DNA of 5,587 nt from Chloroflexota bacterium (GTDB lineage: Bacteria; Chloroflexota; Limnocylindria; Limnocylindrales; CSP1-4): NCBI GenBank assembly GCA_004298915.1, contig SCTE01000364.1:1-5587 (forward strand). Reading direction: 5' to 3'. Shown here piece by piece: positions 1 through 5,514 of the stretch; the stretch's first letter is position 1; each line of letters starts with the position of its first letter. The notes below the pieces were generated by a model. It was not told where the DNA came from, made no database searches, and saw only the letters and a list, made by a program, of their open reading frames with translations. The translations under genes and the position numbers were made by a program.

Positions 1-1
1 G

Positions 2-1210
2 ACCGCCGAGGCAACGGCCGCCCGAGAGGCTGCCGTCCGCATCGCATCCGATACGACGCTCACCGACGCCGGCGAGGAATGGATCCTCGACGCCGCTCAG
101 ATCCGGGCCTGGATCTCATTCGAGAAGACGGCCGACGGTGGCTTCGGGCCGGTCGTGGCGCGCGAGGCCATCGAGGCCGGGCTCGCCCCGATCGCCGCCA
201 AGGTCGCGATCGCCCCGGTCGATGCGACCTACCTGCTCAGCGGCAAGAAGCAGGTGGTCGGCGTCACGAATGCCAAGAACGGGCGGGCCCTGGATGTGCC
301 CGGAACGGTTGCGTCACTCATCAGTGTCGTCAACGATCGCGTCGCCGGGCTCAGCATCTCGCGGGTTCCGCTCAGCGTAACGACGATCGAGCCGGCGCTG
401 ACGACTGCCGAGGCGACCAAGACGGCTCCCCTCATGAAGCCCATCTCGGAATGGACGACCTACTTCCCGATCGGGATCAAGAACGGGCAGGGCGCAAACA
501 TCTGGATCCCGGCTCGCGAGATCGACGGTTACGTGGTCCTGCCGGGCCAGACGTTCGATTTCTGGAAGGCGATCGGTCCGGTGACCCGAGCCGCCGGCTA
601 CAAGGATGGCGGCGCGATCATCGACGGCAAGACCGAACCCCAGGGCGCCCTCGCCGGCGGGATCTGTTCCTGCTCCACGACCCTCTTCAACGCCGCCCTC
701 CGGGCCGGCCTCGACATGGGCGCACGTCGCAACCACTACTACTACATCGATCGCTATCCGCTCGGACTCGATGCCACCGTGTTCCAGAGCGGTTCGGGGT
801 CCGTGCAGACCATGTCGTTCACGAACGACACGGCGTACCCCCTCCTCATTCGTGGAACCGGCTGGTCGGTCGGCTCGAAGGGCTACGTGAAGTTCGTGAT
901 CTGGTCCGTGCCGACCGGGCGGAAGGTCAGCTTCTCGACCCCGATCGTGAAGAACGTCAAGCCCGCGACGGACACGACCGTCTACACCACGGACCTCAAG
1001 CCGGGCGTCCGCGAGCGGGTCGAGTACCCGGTGGATGGCAAGGACGTCTGGGTCACGCGGACGGTCACCGACGCGAACGGGACCGTGATCCACCGGGAAA
1101 CGTACTACTCCCACTACGCCAGGATCACGGGCATCCTCCGCATCGGAAAGGCCGCGCCGCCGCCGCCGACACCGACACCGACACCGGCGGTCTCACCCAG
1201 CCCGACCTGA
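2..1210 (+). CDS. VanW-family cell-surface protein, N-terminally truncated by the window edge
   Basis: The frame is open from base 2 to the TGA at 1208-1210, giving 402 visible residues; the real start lies outside the window. Residues about 45-140 resemble the putative peptidoglycan-binding domain that precedes VanW domains. Residues about 150-285 form the VanW domain, with the hallmark GGICSCSTTLFNAALRAG at about 219-236, then NHYYYIDRYPLGLDATVF. Residues about 310-380 look like a G5-type beta module (KPGVRERVEYPVDGKDVWV). The protein ends in a proline/threonine tail (PPPPTPTPTP) encoded by a short CCGACA tandem repeat near 1165-1185. Such tails are usually flexible wall-spanning linkers. 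The missing N-terminus would be expected to carry a signal peptide or membrane anchor. The biochemical role of VanW domains is not established, despite the name from vancomycin-resistance clusters, so resistance should not be inferred. It converges on the repressor gene, with only 22 bases between the two stop codons. Confidence 0.9.
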   Translation, partial: TAEATAAREAAVRIASDTTLTDAGEEWILDAAQIRAWISFEKTADGGFGPVVAREAIEAGLAPIAAKVAIAPVDATYLLSGKKQVVGVTNAKNGRALDVPGTVASLISVVNDRVAGLSISRVPLSVTTIEPALTTAEATKTAPLMKPISEWTTYFPIGIKNGQGANIWIPAREIDGYVVLPGQTFDFWKAIGPVTRAAGYKDGGAIIDGKTEPQGALAGGICSCSTTLFNAALRAGLDMGARRNHYYYIDRYPLGLDATVFQSGSGSVQTMSFTNDTAYPLLIRGTGWSVGSKGYVKFVIWSVPTGRKVSFSTPIVKNVKPATDTTVYTTDLKPGVRERVEYPVDGKDVWVTRTVTDANGTVIHRETYYSHYARITGILRIGKAAPPPPTPTPTPAVSPSPT

Positions 1211-1243
1211 TCGGCGCGCTCCGCGGTACTCTCTAGCCCGATC
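1209..1243. terminator. Possible bidirectional terminator between convergent genes
   Basis: GATCGG at 1209-1214 pairs with CCGATC at 1238-1243. A smaller CGCG-CTC-CGCG hairpin lies inside the loop. The structure spans both stop codons, as expected for a shared terminator of two convergent genes. The outer stem is only 6 bp with a long loop, and no T-tract is visible on either strand, so support is weak. Confidence 0.25.
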
Positions 1244-1703
1244 GAGGCGCGGCGGCTACCTCGAGATCCCGTCGACAGACAGGGCACAGCCCGAACAACT
1301 CGAGCCGATGGGCATCGATCCGATAGCCGCTCTCGGTGGCGATGCGGCTGACGACGCCCGCGAGGCCGGCGTCGTCGACATCGGCGGCTCGTCCGCACTC
1401 GCGGCAGACCACGTGGTGATGATGGTCGGCCGGCTCGCATGTGATGTACGCGTGATCGCCCGACGGCAGGTCGATCCGCTCGATCGCCCCGACGCCTTCG
1501 AGGGCCTCGAGCGTCCTGAAGATCGTCGCCCGAGCGATCGCCGGCCGGCGCCGCATCCCATCGTCAACGAGATCGGCGGCCGTGAAATGGCCCTCGCGGC
1601 GGGCGATGAGGTCGGCGACCGCGCGTCGCGGGCCGGTCAGGCGATATCCGGCCCGATCCAGGGCGCCAAGCAACGGAACTCGAGCCTCGGCAAGCGCATG
1701 CAT
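1233..1703 (-). CDS. Fur-family metal-responsive repressor, probably Zur
   Basis: A 156-residue protein of normal length for Fur-family repressors, which bind DNA as metal-loaded dimers. The N-terminal winged helix (about 10-85) contains GHFTAADL and ATIFRTLEALEGVGAIERI. The dimerisation domain follows. Two CxxC pairs, C100/C103 and C140/C143, form the usual structural zinc site. Candidate sensor ligands are H84, C89, the HHHH run at 94-97 and H132. A cysteine at the position of C89 (AYITC) is a zinc ligand in characterised Zur proteins and is absent from E. coli Fur, which favours zinc sensing; iron or peroxide sensing is not excluded. I chose the ATG at 1703 because the Fur homology begins soon after it; the frame is open back to 1823, but that 40-residue extension has no family resemblance. 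No target genes or operator are recognisable in the window. Confidence 0.9.
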   Translation of the reverse strand: MHALAEARVPLLGALDRAGYRLTGPRRAVADLIARREGHFTAADLVDDGMRRRPAIARATIFRTLEALEGVGAIERIDLPSGDHAYITCEPADHHHHVVCRECGRAADVDDAGLAGVVSRIATESGYRIDAHRLELFGLCPVCRRDLEVAAAPRSG

Positions 1704-1709
1704 CGGGCA

Positions 1710-1715
1710 AGAATA
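1710..1715 (-). promoter_or_regulatory. Candidate -10 element for a leaderless repressor mRNA
   Basis: Read on the - strand, TATTCT lies 6 nt before the ATG at 1703, and no Shine-Dalgarno is visible between them. A -10 box this close would start transcription at or next to the A of the start codon, giving a leaderless mRNA. No convincing -35 box is found 17 nt upstream (CCGGAT there). Confidence 0.4.
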
Positions 1716-1861
1716 CGCGTGCGGTGCGCGAGATCCGGGCGGTGAGGGCTCCCGTTCGTGCCCTGGGCCACCCGCGGGCCTGGCGAGACGCGCACCGCGG
1801 GCAGCTCGGAAGAAGCTCAGCACGAAACGGCGGGATGCATCTCAGGCCCGCGCGACGGGTG

Positions 1862-2234
1862 TGGTGGAGATGGGGGAGAGTCGAACTCCCCGTCCAGAGC
1901 CCTTCGGCAGCAACCACTACGAGCGTGTCCGATCGTTTTCGTCAACCATCCGGGCGGGGATCGGCACTCTCCCGGTTGGTCCAGTCACGTGTCTCTAGAT
2001 CGAGCTTGGTCCCGGGCTACGCGACGCTCATCCGGGCTGCAGCCCCGCTGCATGACGCTTCCACGACCCGCGGGACTGAGGTCGCTTCCACGCTCACCTT
2101 ACCGCCTAAGCGGCGAGGGCGAGAGTCGACTGCTTGTTGGCAGTTACTTCGTTTTGCCGCCTGTTTAACGAGGCCTGACGGCACCTCGGCTCGCGTTCAC
2201 TGTCAGCCAGACCCTGTCGAAACCACGCATCCCC
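1862..2234 (-). ncRNA. ssrA: tmRNA (transfer-messenger RNA)
   Basis: A 373-nt one-piece tmRNA with encoded CCA. It enters stalled ribosomes with SmpB, is charged with alanine, and supplies a short reading frame that tags the nascent chain for proteolysis. The 5' end GGGGATG (2234-2228) pairs with CATCTCC before the terminal ACCA. The third pair is G-U, the alanyl-tRNA synthetase identity determinant. The 5' part contains the conserved TGGTTTCGACAGGG. The 3' part contains the T-arm with loop TTCGACT, whose stem can be drawn as 6 bp. The tag frame runs from GCC at 2141-2139 to TAG at 2108-2106 and reads ANKQSTLALAA. It is preceded by GTAACT, like the upstream signal of other tmRNAs. The tag stop lies in the apical loop of a hairpin (GCCGC/GCGGT), as usual. 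The flanking order is smpB, racemase gene, ssrA, all on one strand. Confidence 0.97.
2106..2141 (-). other. tmRNA proteolysis-tag reading frame (ANKQSTLALAA, stop TAG)
   Basis: Twelve codons inside ssrA. The frame is fixed by the C-terminal LALAA, which matches the ALAA-type ends recognised by ClpXP-like proteases, and by the AN start common to many tags. The other two frames give either an immediate stop or an arginine-rich peptide with no tag-like end. The charged alanine would precede the encoded A. Confidence 0.88.
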
Positions 2235-2267
2235 ACAGGATCGAACGCACGCCGGCGTCCGGCCGGA

Positions 2268-2296
2268 AGTCTAGCCGAGGTCGAGCGATCGGCCAA
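2268..2296 (-). promoter_or_regulatory. Candidate sigma-70-type promoter for ssrA
   Basis: On the - strand, TTGGCC (2296-2291) and TAGACT (2273-2268) are separated by exactly 17 nt. The -10 box ends 33 nt before the mature tmRNA 5' end at 2234. This predicts a precursor with a leader of about 25 nt, to be trimmed as is normal for tmRNA. It starts shortly after the racemase stop codon, so ssrA can be transcribed independently of the upstream genes. Confidence 0.55.
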
Positions 2297-2313
2297 GCGC
2301 CCCCGTCGGCGTC

Positions 2314-3366
2314 CTACCAGATGTCGCCGACGGTGAAGCCATCGGGAAACGGGTCCGACGGATCGACGACGTACGTGGCCATGCCGGTGATCCACGCGGT
2401 ACCCGTGATGGTCGGCACGACGGCGCGGTACGGGCCGACGGCCGTTTCCTCGATCAGGCGACCCGTGAAGACCGTGCCGAGGATGCCCTCGTGCCGGAAG
2501 TCCTCCTCGATGCCCAGCCGGCCCTTGGCGTGCAGCACGGCCATCCGCGCGCACGTGCCGGTGCCGCACGGCGAGCGATCGATGGCCCCGGTCCAGGTCG
2601 ATGGGCGGCCGAAATCGAGGGTGCCGGTCGACACCGTGACCACGTTCCGCATCGAGTTCGCCGGGTCGTGCGGGGGTCCCGAGAGCTGGCCGATCGTGAT
2701 CCCGGCGAACCCTGGCTGCTCGGGATGGACCACCGGCAATTGCTCGTTCGCGGCCGCCTTGATGAGCTCGGTGATGCGGGTGATGTCCCGGCCCTCGTCC
2801 GGGGTGAGTCGCAGGCCGAACTGCTCGGCCTCGGCGATGACATAGAACATGCCGCCGTAGCCGACATCGACGACGACGGTGCCGAGGGTCGGTACTTCCA
2901 CCGGCGTGTCGAGGTGCGTGGCGAATGCCGGGACGTTCCGGAACGTGACGCTCGTGACCTTGCCGTCGCGGCATTCGCAGCGCAGCCGGATCAATCCGGC
3001 CGGGGCCTCGAGGACCAGTTCCGTCACCGGCTCGATCATCGGGATCATGCCCGTCTCGAGGAGCACTGTGGCGGTGCAGATGGTGTTGGTCCCGGACATG
3101 CCGGGGTACTCGACGTGCTCCATGATCACGTAGCCGGCGTCGGCTTCGGGATTGTTCGAGGGCAGCACGAGGTTGCAGTTCGCGGCCGGGTAGCCGCGTG
3201 GCTCCTGGAGCATCCGCTTCCGAAGGTCGTCGCCGTTCGCCTGAAGCCAGGTCATCTTGTCGAACATGGTCTGGCCAGGCACGTCGAGCACGCCGCCGAC
3301 GATGACCCGGCCCGGCTCCCCGGCCGCATGGGCGTCGACCGCCTGGATCGTCCGTGACAATCGCAT
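2314..3366 (-). CDS. Proline racemase-superfamily enzyme (hydroxyproline epimerase or dehydratase type)
   Basis: A 350-residue protein matching the superfamily along its length: DAHAAGEPGRVIVGG at 11-25, MSGTNTIC at 90-97, VGYGGMFYVIAEA at 168-180, and DRSPCGTGTCARMA at 263-276. The family inverts or dehydrates proline and hydroxyprolines by proton transfer between two facing catalytic residues in a cytosolic two-lobed fold. Here the second position is the expected cysteine, C267. The first, normally cysteine in an MCGH motif, is serine, S91, followed by T93 where His is usual in racemases. A Ser/Cys pair argues against classical proline racemase. It fits a 4-hydroxyproline 2-epimerase-like or trans-3-hydroxyproline dehydratase-like enzyme, which I cannot separate. 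Start ATG 3366-3364 has GGGAG 5 nt upstream. Only 10 nt separate it from the smpB stop, so it is probably co-transcribed and perhaps translationally coupled. No other hydroxyproline catabolic genes are visible. Confidence 0.93.
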   Translation of the reverse strand: MRLSRTIQAVDAHAAGEPGRVIVGGVLDVPGQTMFDKMTWLQANGDDLRKRMLQEPRGYPAANCNLVLPSNNPEADAGYVIMEHVEYPGMSGTNTICTATVLLETGMIPMIEPVTELVLEAPAGLIRLRCECRDGKVTSVTFRNVPAFATHLDTPVEVPTLGTVVVDVGYGGMFYVIAEAEQFGLRLTPDEGRDITRITELIKAAANEQLPVVHPEQPGFAGITIGQLSGPPHDPANSMRNVVTVSTGTLDFGRPSTWTGAIDRSPCGTGTCARMAVLHAKGRLGIEEDFRHEGILGTVFTGRLIEETAVGPYRAVVPTITGTAWITGMATYVVDPSDPFPDGFTVGDIW

Positions 3367-3371
3367 CTGCC

Positions 3372-3376
3372 GCTCC
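3372..3376 (-). promoter_or_regulatory. Ribosome binding site of the racemase-family gene, abutting the smpB stop
   Basis: GGGAG at 3376-3372 (- strand) lies immediately after the smpB TAG at 3379-3377 and 5 nt before the ATG at 3366. The placement fixes the start codon and suggests that ribosomes terminating on smpB can reinitiate here. Confidence 0.6.
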
Positions 3377-3841
3377 CTAGCGCCCGCGCCGCGTCTCGGC
3401 GACGTCGCGCTCCATTTGCCGCCGGGCGTCCCGCTCGGCGATGTCGCGCCGCTTGTCGTGGAGTTGCTTGCCTCGCCCCAGGCCGAGCTCCAGCTTGGCC
3501 CTGCCCCGGCCGGTGATGTAGAGCCGAAGTGGCACGAGGGTCAGGCCTTTCGCCTTCGTCTTGCCGAGGAGCTGATCGATCTCGGACCGATGGAGCAGCA
3601 ACTTGCGCTGGCGCTTGGCCTCGTGATTGTTCCGGCTGGCGCTCTCCCAGGGCGCAATGTGCGCACCGACGAGCCACGCCTGGCCCCGGTCGATCCGGGC
3701 GAACGAATCGGACAGGTTGACCTGGCCGGCCCGAATGCTCTTGATCTCGGTCCCGACCAGCGCGATACCGGCCTCCACGGTGTCCTCGATCGAGTACTCG
3801 TGGCGGGCTCGTCGGTTCTGGGCAATGGTCTGCTCGGCCAT
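3377..3841 (-). CDS. smpB: SsrA-binding protein SmpB
   Basis: A 154-residue, full-length SmpB, the protein partner that binds the tRNA-like domain of tmRNA and mimics the anticodon arm in the decoding centre during trans-translation. Family landmarks occur in order: NRRARHEYSIEDTVEAGIAL at 9-28, GTEIKSIRAGQVNLSDSF at 30-47, HIAPWE at 61-66, NNHEAKRQRKLLLHRSEI at 71-88, KGLTLVPLRLYI at 98-109, and KLELGLGRGKQLHDKR about 116-131. The basic tail that follows (RDIAERDARRQMERDVAETRRGR) is expected to enter the empty mRNA channel. The start ATG at 3841 gives the normal N-terminus, although its Shine-Dalgarno is weak (GGAG about 12 nt upstream). No strong promoter is visible directly upstream, so expression may depend on the leader region at about 3976-4140. 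The partner RNA gene, ssrA, lies two genes downstream on the same strand. Confidence 0.97.
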   Translation of the reverse strand: MAEQTIAQNRRARHEYSIEDTVEAGIALVGTEIKSIRAGQVNLSDSFARIDRGQAWLVGAHIAPWESASRNNHEAKRQRKLLLHRSEIDQLLGKTKAKGLTLVPLRLYITGRGRAKLELGLGRGKQLHDKRRDIAERDARRQMERDVAETRRGR

Positions 3842-3975
3842 CGGGGAAGGATGCTCCAGTCGCGGGCTAAGGGTGCGACGCGGGGTTGCAGGGATGGTCG
3901 GGTGGCGAGTCGCGCATTCCGGGTCGGCGTGGCGTCAGGTTTCCCGCGGCGCGCCCCGACGATCCCCGGACGCGC

Positions 3976-4003
3976 GAACGCCGGTCCTTGCGGACCGGCG
4001 TTC
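3976..4003 (-). terminator. Perfect 12-bp terminator-like hairpin upstream of smpB
   Basis: GAACGCCGGTCC at 3976-3987 and GGACCGGCGTTC at 3992-4003 are exact reverse complements around a 4-base loop. Given the direction of the flanking genes it most likely acts on the - strand, after the protease gene and the small leader and 134 nt before smpB. No T-tract follows it on either strand, so it may be a GC-rich intrinsic terminator, an attenuator, or an mRNA-stabilising hairpin. Confidence 0.6.
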
Positions 4004-4035
4004 ATCTGCGGCTGCCACCCGCACGGAGAGGCCGG

Positions 4036-4083
4036 TTAGACGGACTGCTCCGGCGAGGTGGTGCAGCTACTGAGATACGACAC
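4036..4083 (-). CDS. Possible 15-codon leader peptide or small protein upstream of smpB
   Basis: GTG at 4083-4081 opens a frame that closes with TAA at 4038-4036 and reads VSYLSSCTTSPEQSV, with initiator Met expected. It lies 9 nt after GGAGG in the very strong Shine-Dalgarno AAAGGAGGTGAT (4100-4089). Two competing starts exist: GTG at 4088, only 4 nt after GGAGG, with a 28-codon frame running into the terminator stem; and ATG at 4090, a 7-codon frame too close to the Shine-Dalgarno. The peptide resembles nothing I know. The stop codon lies beside a segment that can pair with the terminator hairpin, as expected of a transcription-attenuating leader ORF. The Shine-Dalgarno is the strongest evidence for translation; the choice of frame is inference. 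Confidence 0.35.
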   Translation of the reverse strand: MSYLSSCTTSPEQSV

Positions 4084-4096
4084 TGCACATCACCTC
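4055..4096 (-). promoter_or_regulatory. 12-bp RNA hairpin enclosing a consensus Shine-Dalgarno
   Basis: On the - strand, GAGGTG (4096-4091) pairs with CACCTC (4060-4055), and GTGCAG (4088-4083) pairs with CTGCAC (4066-4061). A 2-nt bulge (AT) separates the two helices and the loop is 16 nt. The outer helix buries most of the Shine-Dalgarno that precedes the small ORF. The structure could therefore gate translation, for example as a leader switch or thermosensor. No known riboswitch class is recognisable. Confidence 0.5.
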
Positions 4097-4111
4097 CTTT
4101 CGTTCGCGGGT

Positions 4112-4140
4112 ACCGTACCGGATGGAGCCGACGATGGCAA
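4112..4140 (-). promoter_or_regulatory. Candidate promoter for the leader RNA and smpB
   Basis: On the - strand, TTGCCA (4140-4135) and TACGGT (4117-4112) are separated by 17 nt. The start site would fall near 4105-4103, a few bases before AAAGGAGG. It begins 4 nt after the protease stop codon. The -35 box matches the consensus at 5 of 6 positions, but the -10 box only at the TAnnnT positions. Confidence 0.45.
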
Positions 4141-4144
4141 CCGG

Positions 4145-5500
4145 TCAGGCCGCATGCGGCAGCACGATGCCCAGCGCGCCCGTTCCCGAGAGGAATTCGA
4201 TGGCGCGGTCGAGCACCGGATCCTTTCCCACCGGATTGTCGGCCGGAACGGCGACCTCGATGTCCGGGGTCAGGCCGATCTTGTGGATCCAGCGCTTGTT
4301 CGGGGTCAACCACTTGGCCACCGTGAGCTTCACCCCGCCCGAGTCGTCGTTCAGCTCGATCCAGGTCTGAACGGTCCCCTTGCCGTAGGACGTCTCGCCG
4401 ATGAGGGTGCCGCGGCCGGTGTCCTGGAGGGCGCCCGCCACGATCTCGCTTGCGGACGCACTGCCCTTGTCGATGAGGACCGCGACCCGGATCTTCGGGT
4501 CCGTGGCGACGCCCTTCCCGAGCGACTCCGTGGGATTGACGGCGCCCTGGGCGTCCTCCTCCCAGAACACCGGCCCGTCCTTGATGAACGCGCTGGCGAC
4601 GGTCCGAGCCGCGGTGACGAACCCGCCCGGGTTGCCCCGGAGGTCGAGGATGATCCTGGTCTGGCCCTTGTCGATCGCTGCCTTGATCGCGTCCACGAAG
4701 GCCGTCGCCCCGTTGTCCGAGAACCCGGTCAAGCGCACGTAGGCGATCGTTCCGTTCGCGTATTCGTCGGTGATGACCTCTCGCTGGCGCACGACGTCGC
4801 GGGTGATGGTCACATCGAAGGCGGCCACGCCGGCACGCTCGATCGTCAGGACGACGTCCGTGCCCTTCTTGCCGCGGATGCGATCCCGGGCCTGGTTCGG
4901 GGTCAATCCATCGAGCGTCGAGCCGTCGACCTTGGCGACGACATCCCCGGGCTTGAGGCCGGCCTTGAGGGCCGGGCTCCCGTCGAGGGGGGCTACGATC
5001 ACGAGGCGGCAATCCGGCCCGAAGGTGGCGCAGTCGACCGTCGCGCCCTTCGAATCCACCGTCCCGATCTCGGCGCCGATGCCCTCGAATTCACCGGAGA
5101 TGTCCTGGAGCGTGTTGCGGAACTCCTCGGAGGTGAGGTACGTGGAGTACGGATCGCCGACCGCCTCGACCATGCCCTTGATGGCACCCTCGACGAGAGT
5201 CTTCCGGTCCACCGGCCCGAGCGCGTATCGATCCCGGATGGCCGCGTAGACGTCCCAGAACGGCTGGAACGCGGTCTCGTCCGTCGCCGACGTGCCCGGC
5301 TGGGTCGCCTGTCGCTGGCCGAGGATGAAGCCCGAGGCGAAGAGCGCGCCGCCGCTCAGGACGACGACCAGGACGATGGCAATGCCCAGCAGGATTCCAC
5401 CGGGTCCGCCGCGGCCACGCCCCGCGGTCGCCACGACGACCGGCGCGACCGGAATGGCCGGGTCCGCGGGTCCCGGCCCGGGCTCGATGGTGGCCGGCAT
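4145..5500 (-). CDS. Membrane-anchored S41 (CtpA/Prc-type) carboxy-terminal processing protease
   Basis: From ATG 5500 the protein has 451 residues. A proline-rich cytoplasmic tail (1-34) leads to one transmembrane helix (about 35-60, GGILLGIAIVLVVVLSGGAL), which should anchor the enzyme outside the membrane. The S41 N-terminal region follows (about 75-135), then a PDZ domain (about 136-235, GSPALKAGLKPGDVVAKVDG) that binds substrate C-termini. The protease core ends near 420. Catalytic residues align with E. coli Prc: S349 (KGSASASEI), K374 and Q378 (YGKGTVQ), with the expected 25-residue Ser-Lys spacing. LDLRGNPGG at 286-294 is the conserved core motif. An insertion at the start of the PDZ carries C157 and C164, a possible disulfide. 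The substrate is unknown. The start is uncertain: the frame stays open upstream to the window edge, and sequence beyond about 5514 is a suspect inverted copy. Confidence 0.93.
   Translation of the reverse strand: MPATIEPGPGPADPAIPVAPVVVATAGRGRGGPGGILLGIAIVLVVVLSGGALFASGFILGQRQATQPGTSATDETAFQPFWDVYAAIRDRYALGPVDRKTLVEGAIKGMVEAVGDPYSTYLTSEEFRNTLQDISGEFEGIGAEIGTVDSKGATVDCATFGPDCRLVIVAPLDGSPALKAGLKPGDVVAKVDGSTLDGLTPNQARDRIRGKKGTDVVLTIERAGVAAFDVTITRDVVRQREVITDEYANGTIAYVRLTGFSDNGATAFVDAIKAAIDKGQTRIILDLRGNPGGFVTAARTVASAFIKDGPVFWEEDAQGAVNPTESLGKGVATDPKIRVAVLIDKGSASASEIVAGALQDTGRGTLIGETSYGKGTVQTWIELNDDSGGVKLTVAKWLTPNKRWIHKIGLTPDIEVAVPADNPVGKDPVLDRAIEFLSGTGALGIVLPHAA
5329..5401. repeat. Left arm of a perfect 73-bp inverted repeat, inside the S41 protease gene
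   Basis: Every base is the reverse complement of 5515-5587. The arm encodes the transmembrane helix of the protease on the - strand. Identity stops sharply at 5401/5515; the next bases (G 5402, T 5514) do not pair. The spacer is 113 bp. Confidence 0.97.
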
Positions 5501-5514
5501 GTCGGCGCCGGCCT

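Noticed and set aside
1771..1801. CCCGCGG / CCGCGGG stem with a 17-nt loop, possible ssrA terminator
   Set aside because: CCGCGG is self-complementary and common in this DNA, no T-tract follows, and it lies 60 or more nt past the tmRNA end. It is too weak to call.
1704..1823. 40-residue N-terminal extension of the Fur-family repressor
   Set aside because: The extension is rich in Arg, Pro and Gly without family similarity, and a -10-like box lies just before the internal ATG at 1703.
1724..2845. Long + strand open frame (373 codons) crossing ssrA and the racemase-family gene
   Set aside because: It runs antisense through a tmRNA and a well-conserved enzyme, has no recognisable domain, and is the kind of spurious frame that GC-rich DNA produces.
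4009..4026. GGGTGGCAGCCGC on the - strand just before the terminator hairpin, resembling a T-box antiterminator motif
   Set aside because: It has an extra base relative to the T-box consensus, folds as a simple small hairpin (TGCGG/CCGCA), and the leader is too short and lacks a recognisable stem I. smpB is also not a usual T-box target.
4089..4101. + strand ATCACCTCCTTTC, identical to the 3' end of 16S rRNA
   Set aside because: The bases before it (ACTGCAC) do not match 16S rRNA, so it is not an rRNA fragment. It is better explained as the complement of a full-consensus Shine-Dalgarno on the - strand.
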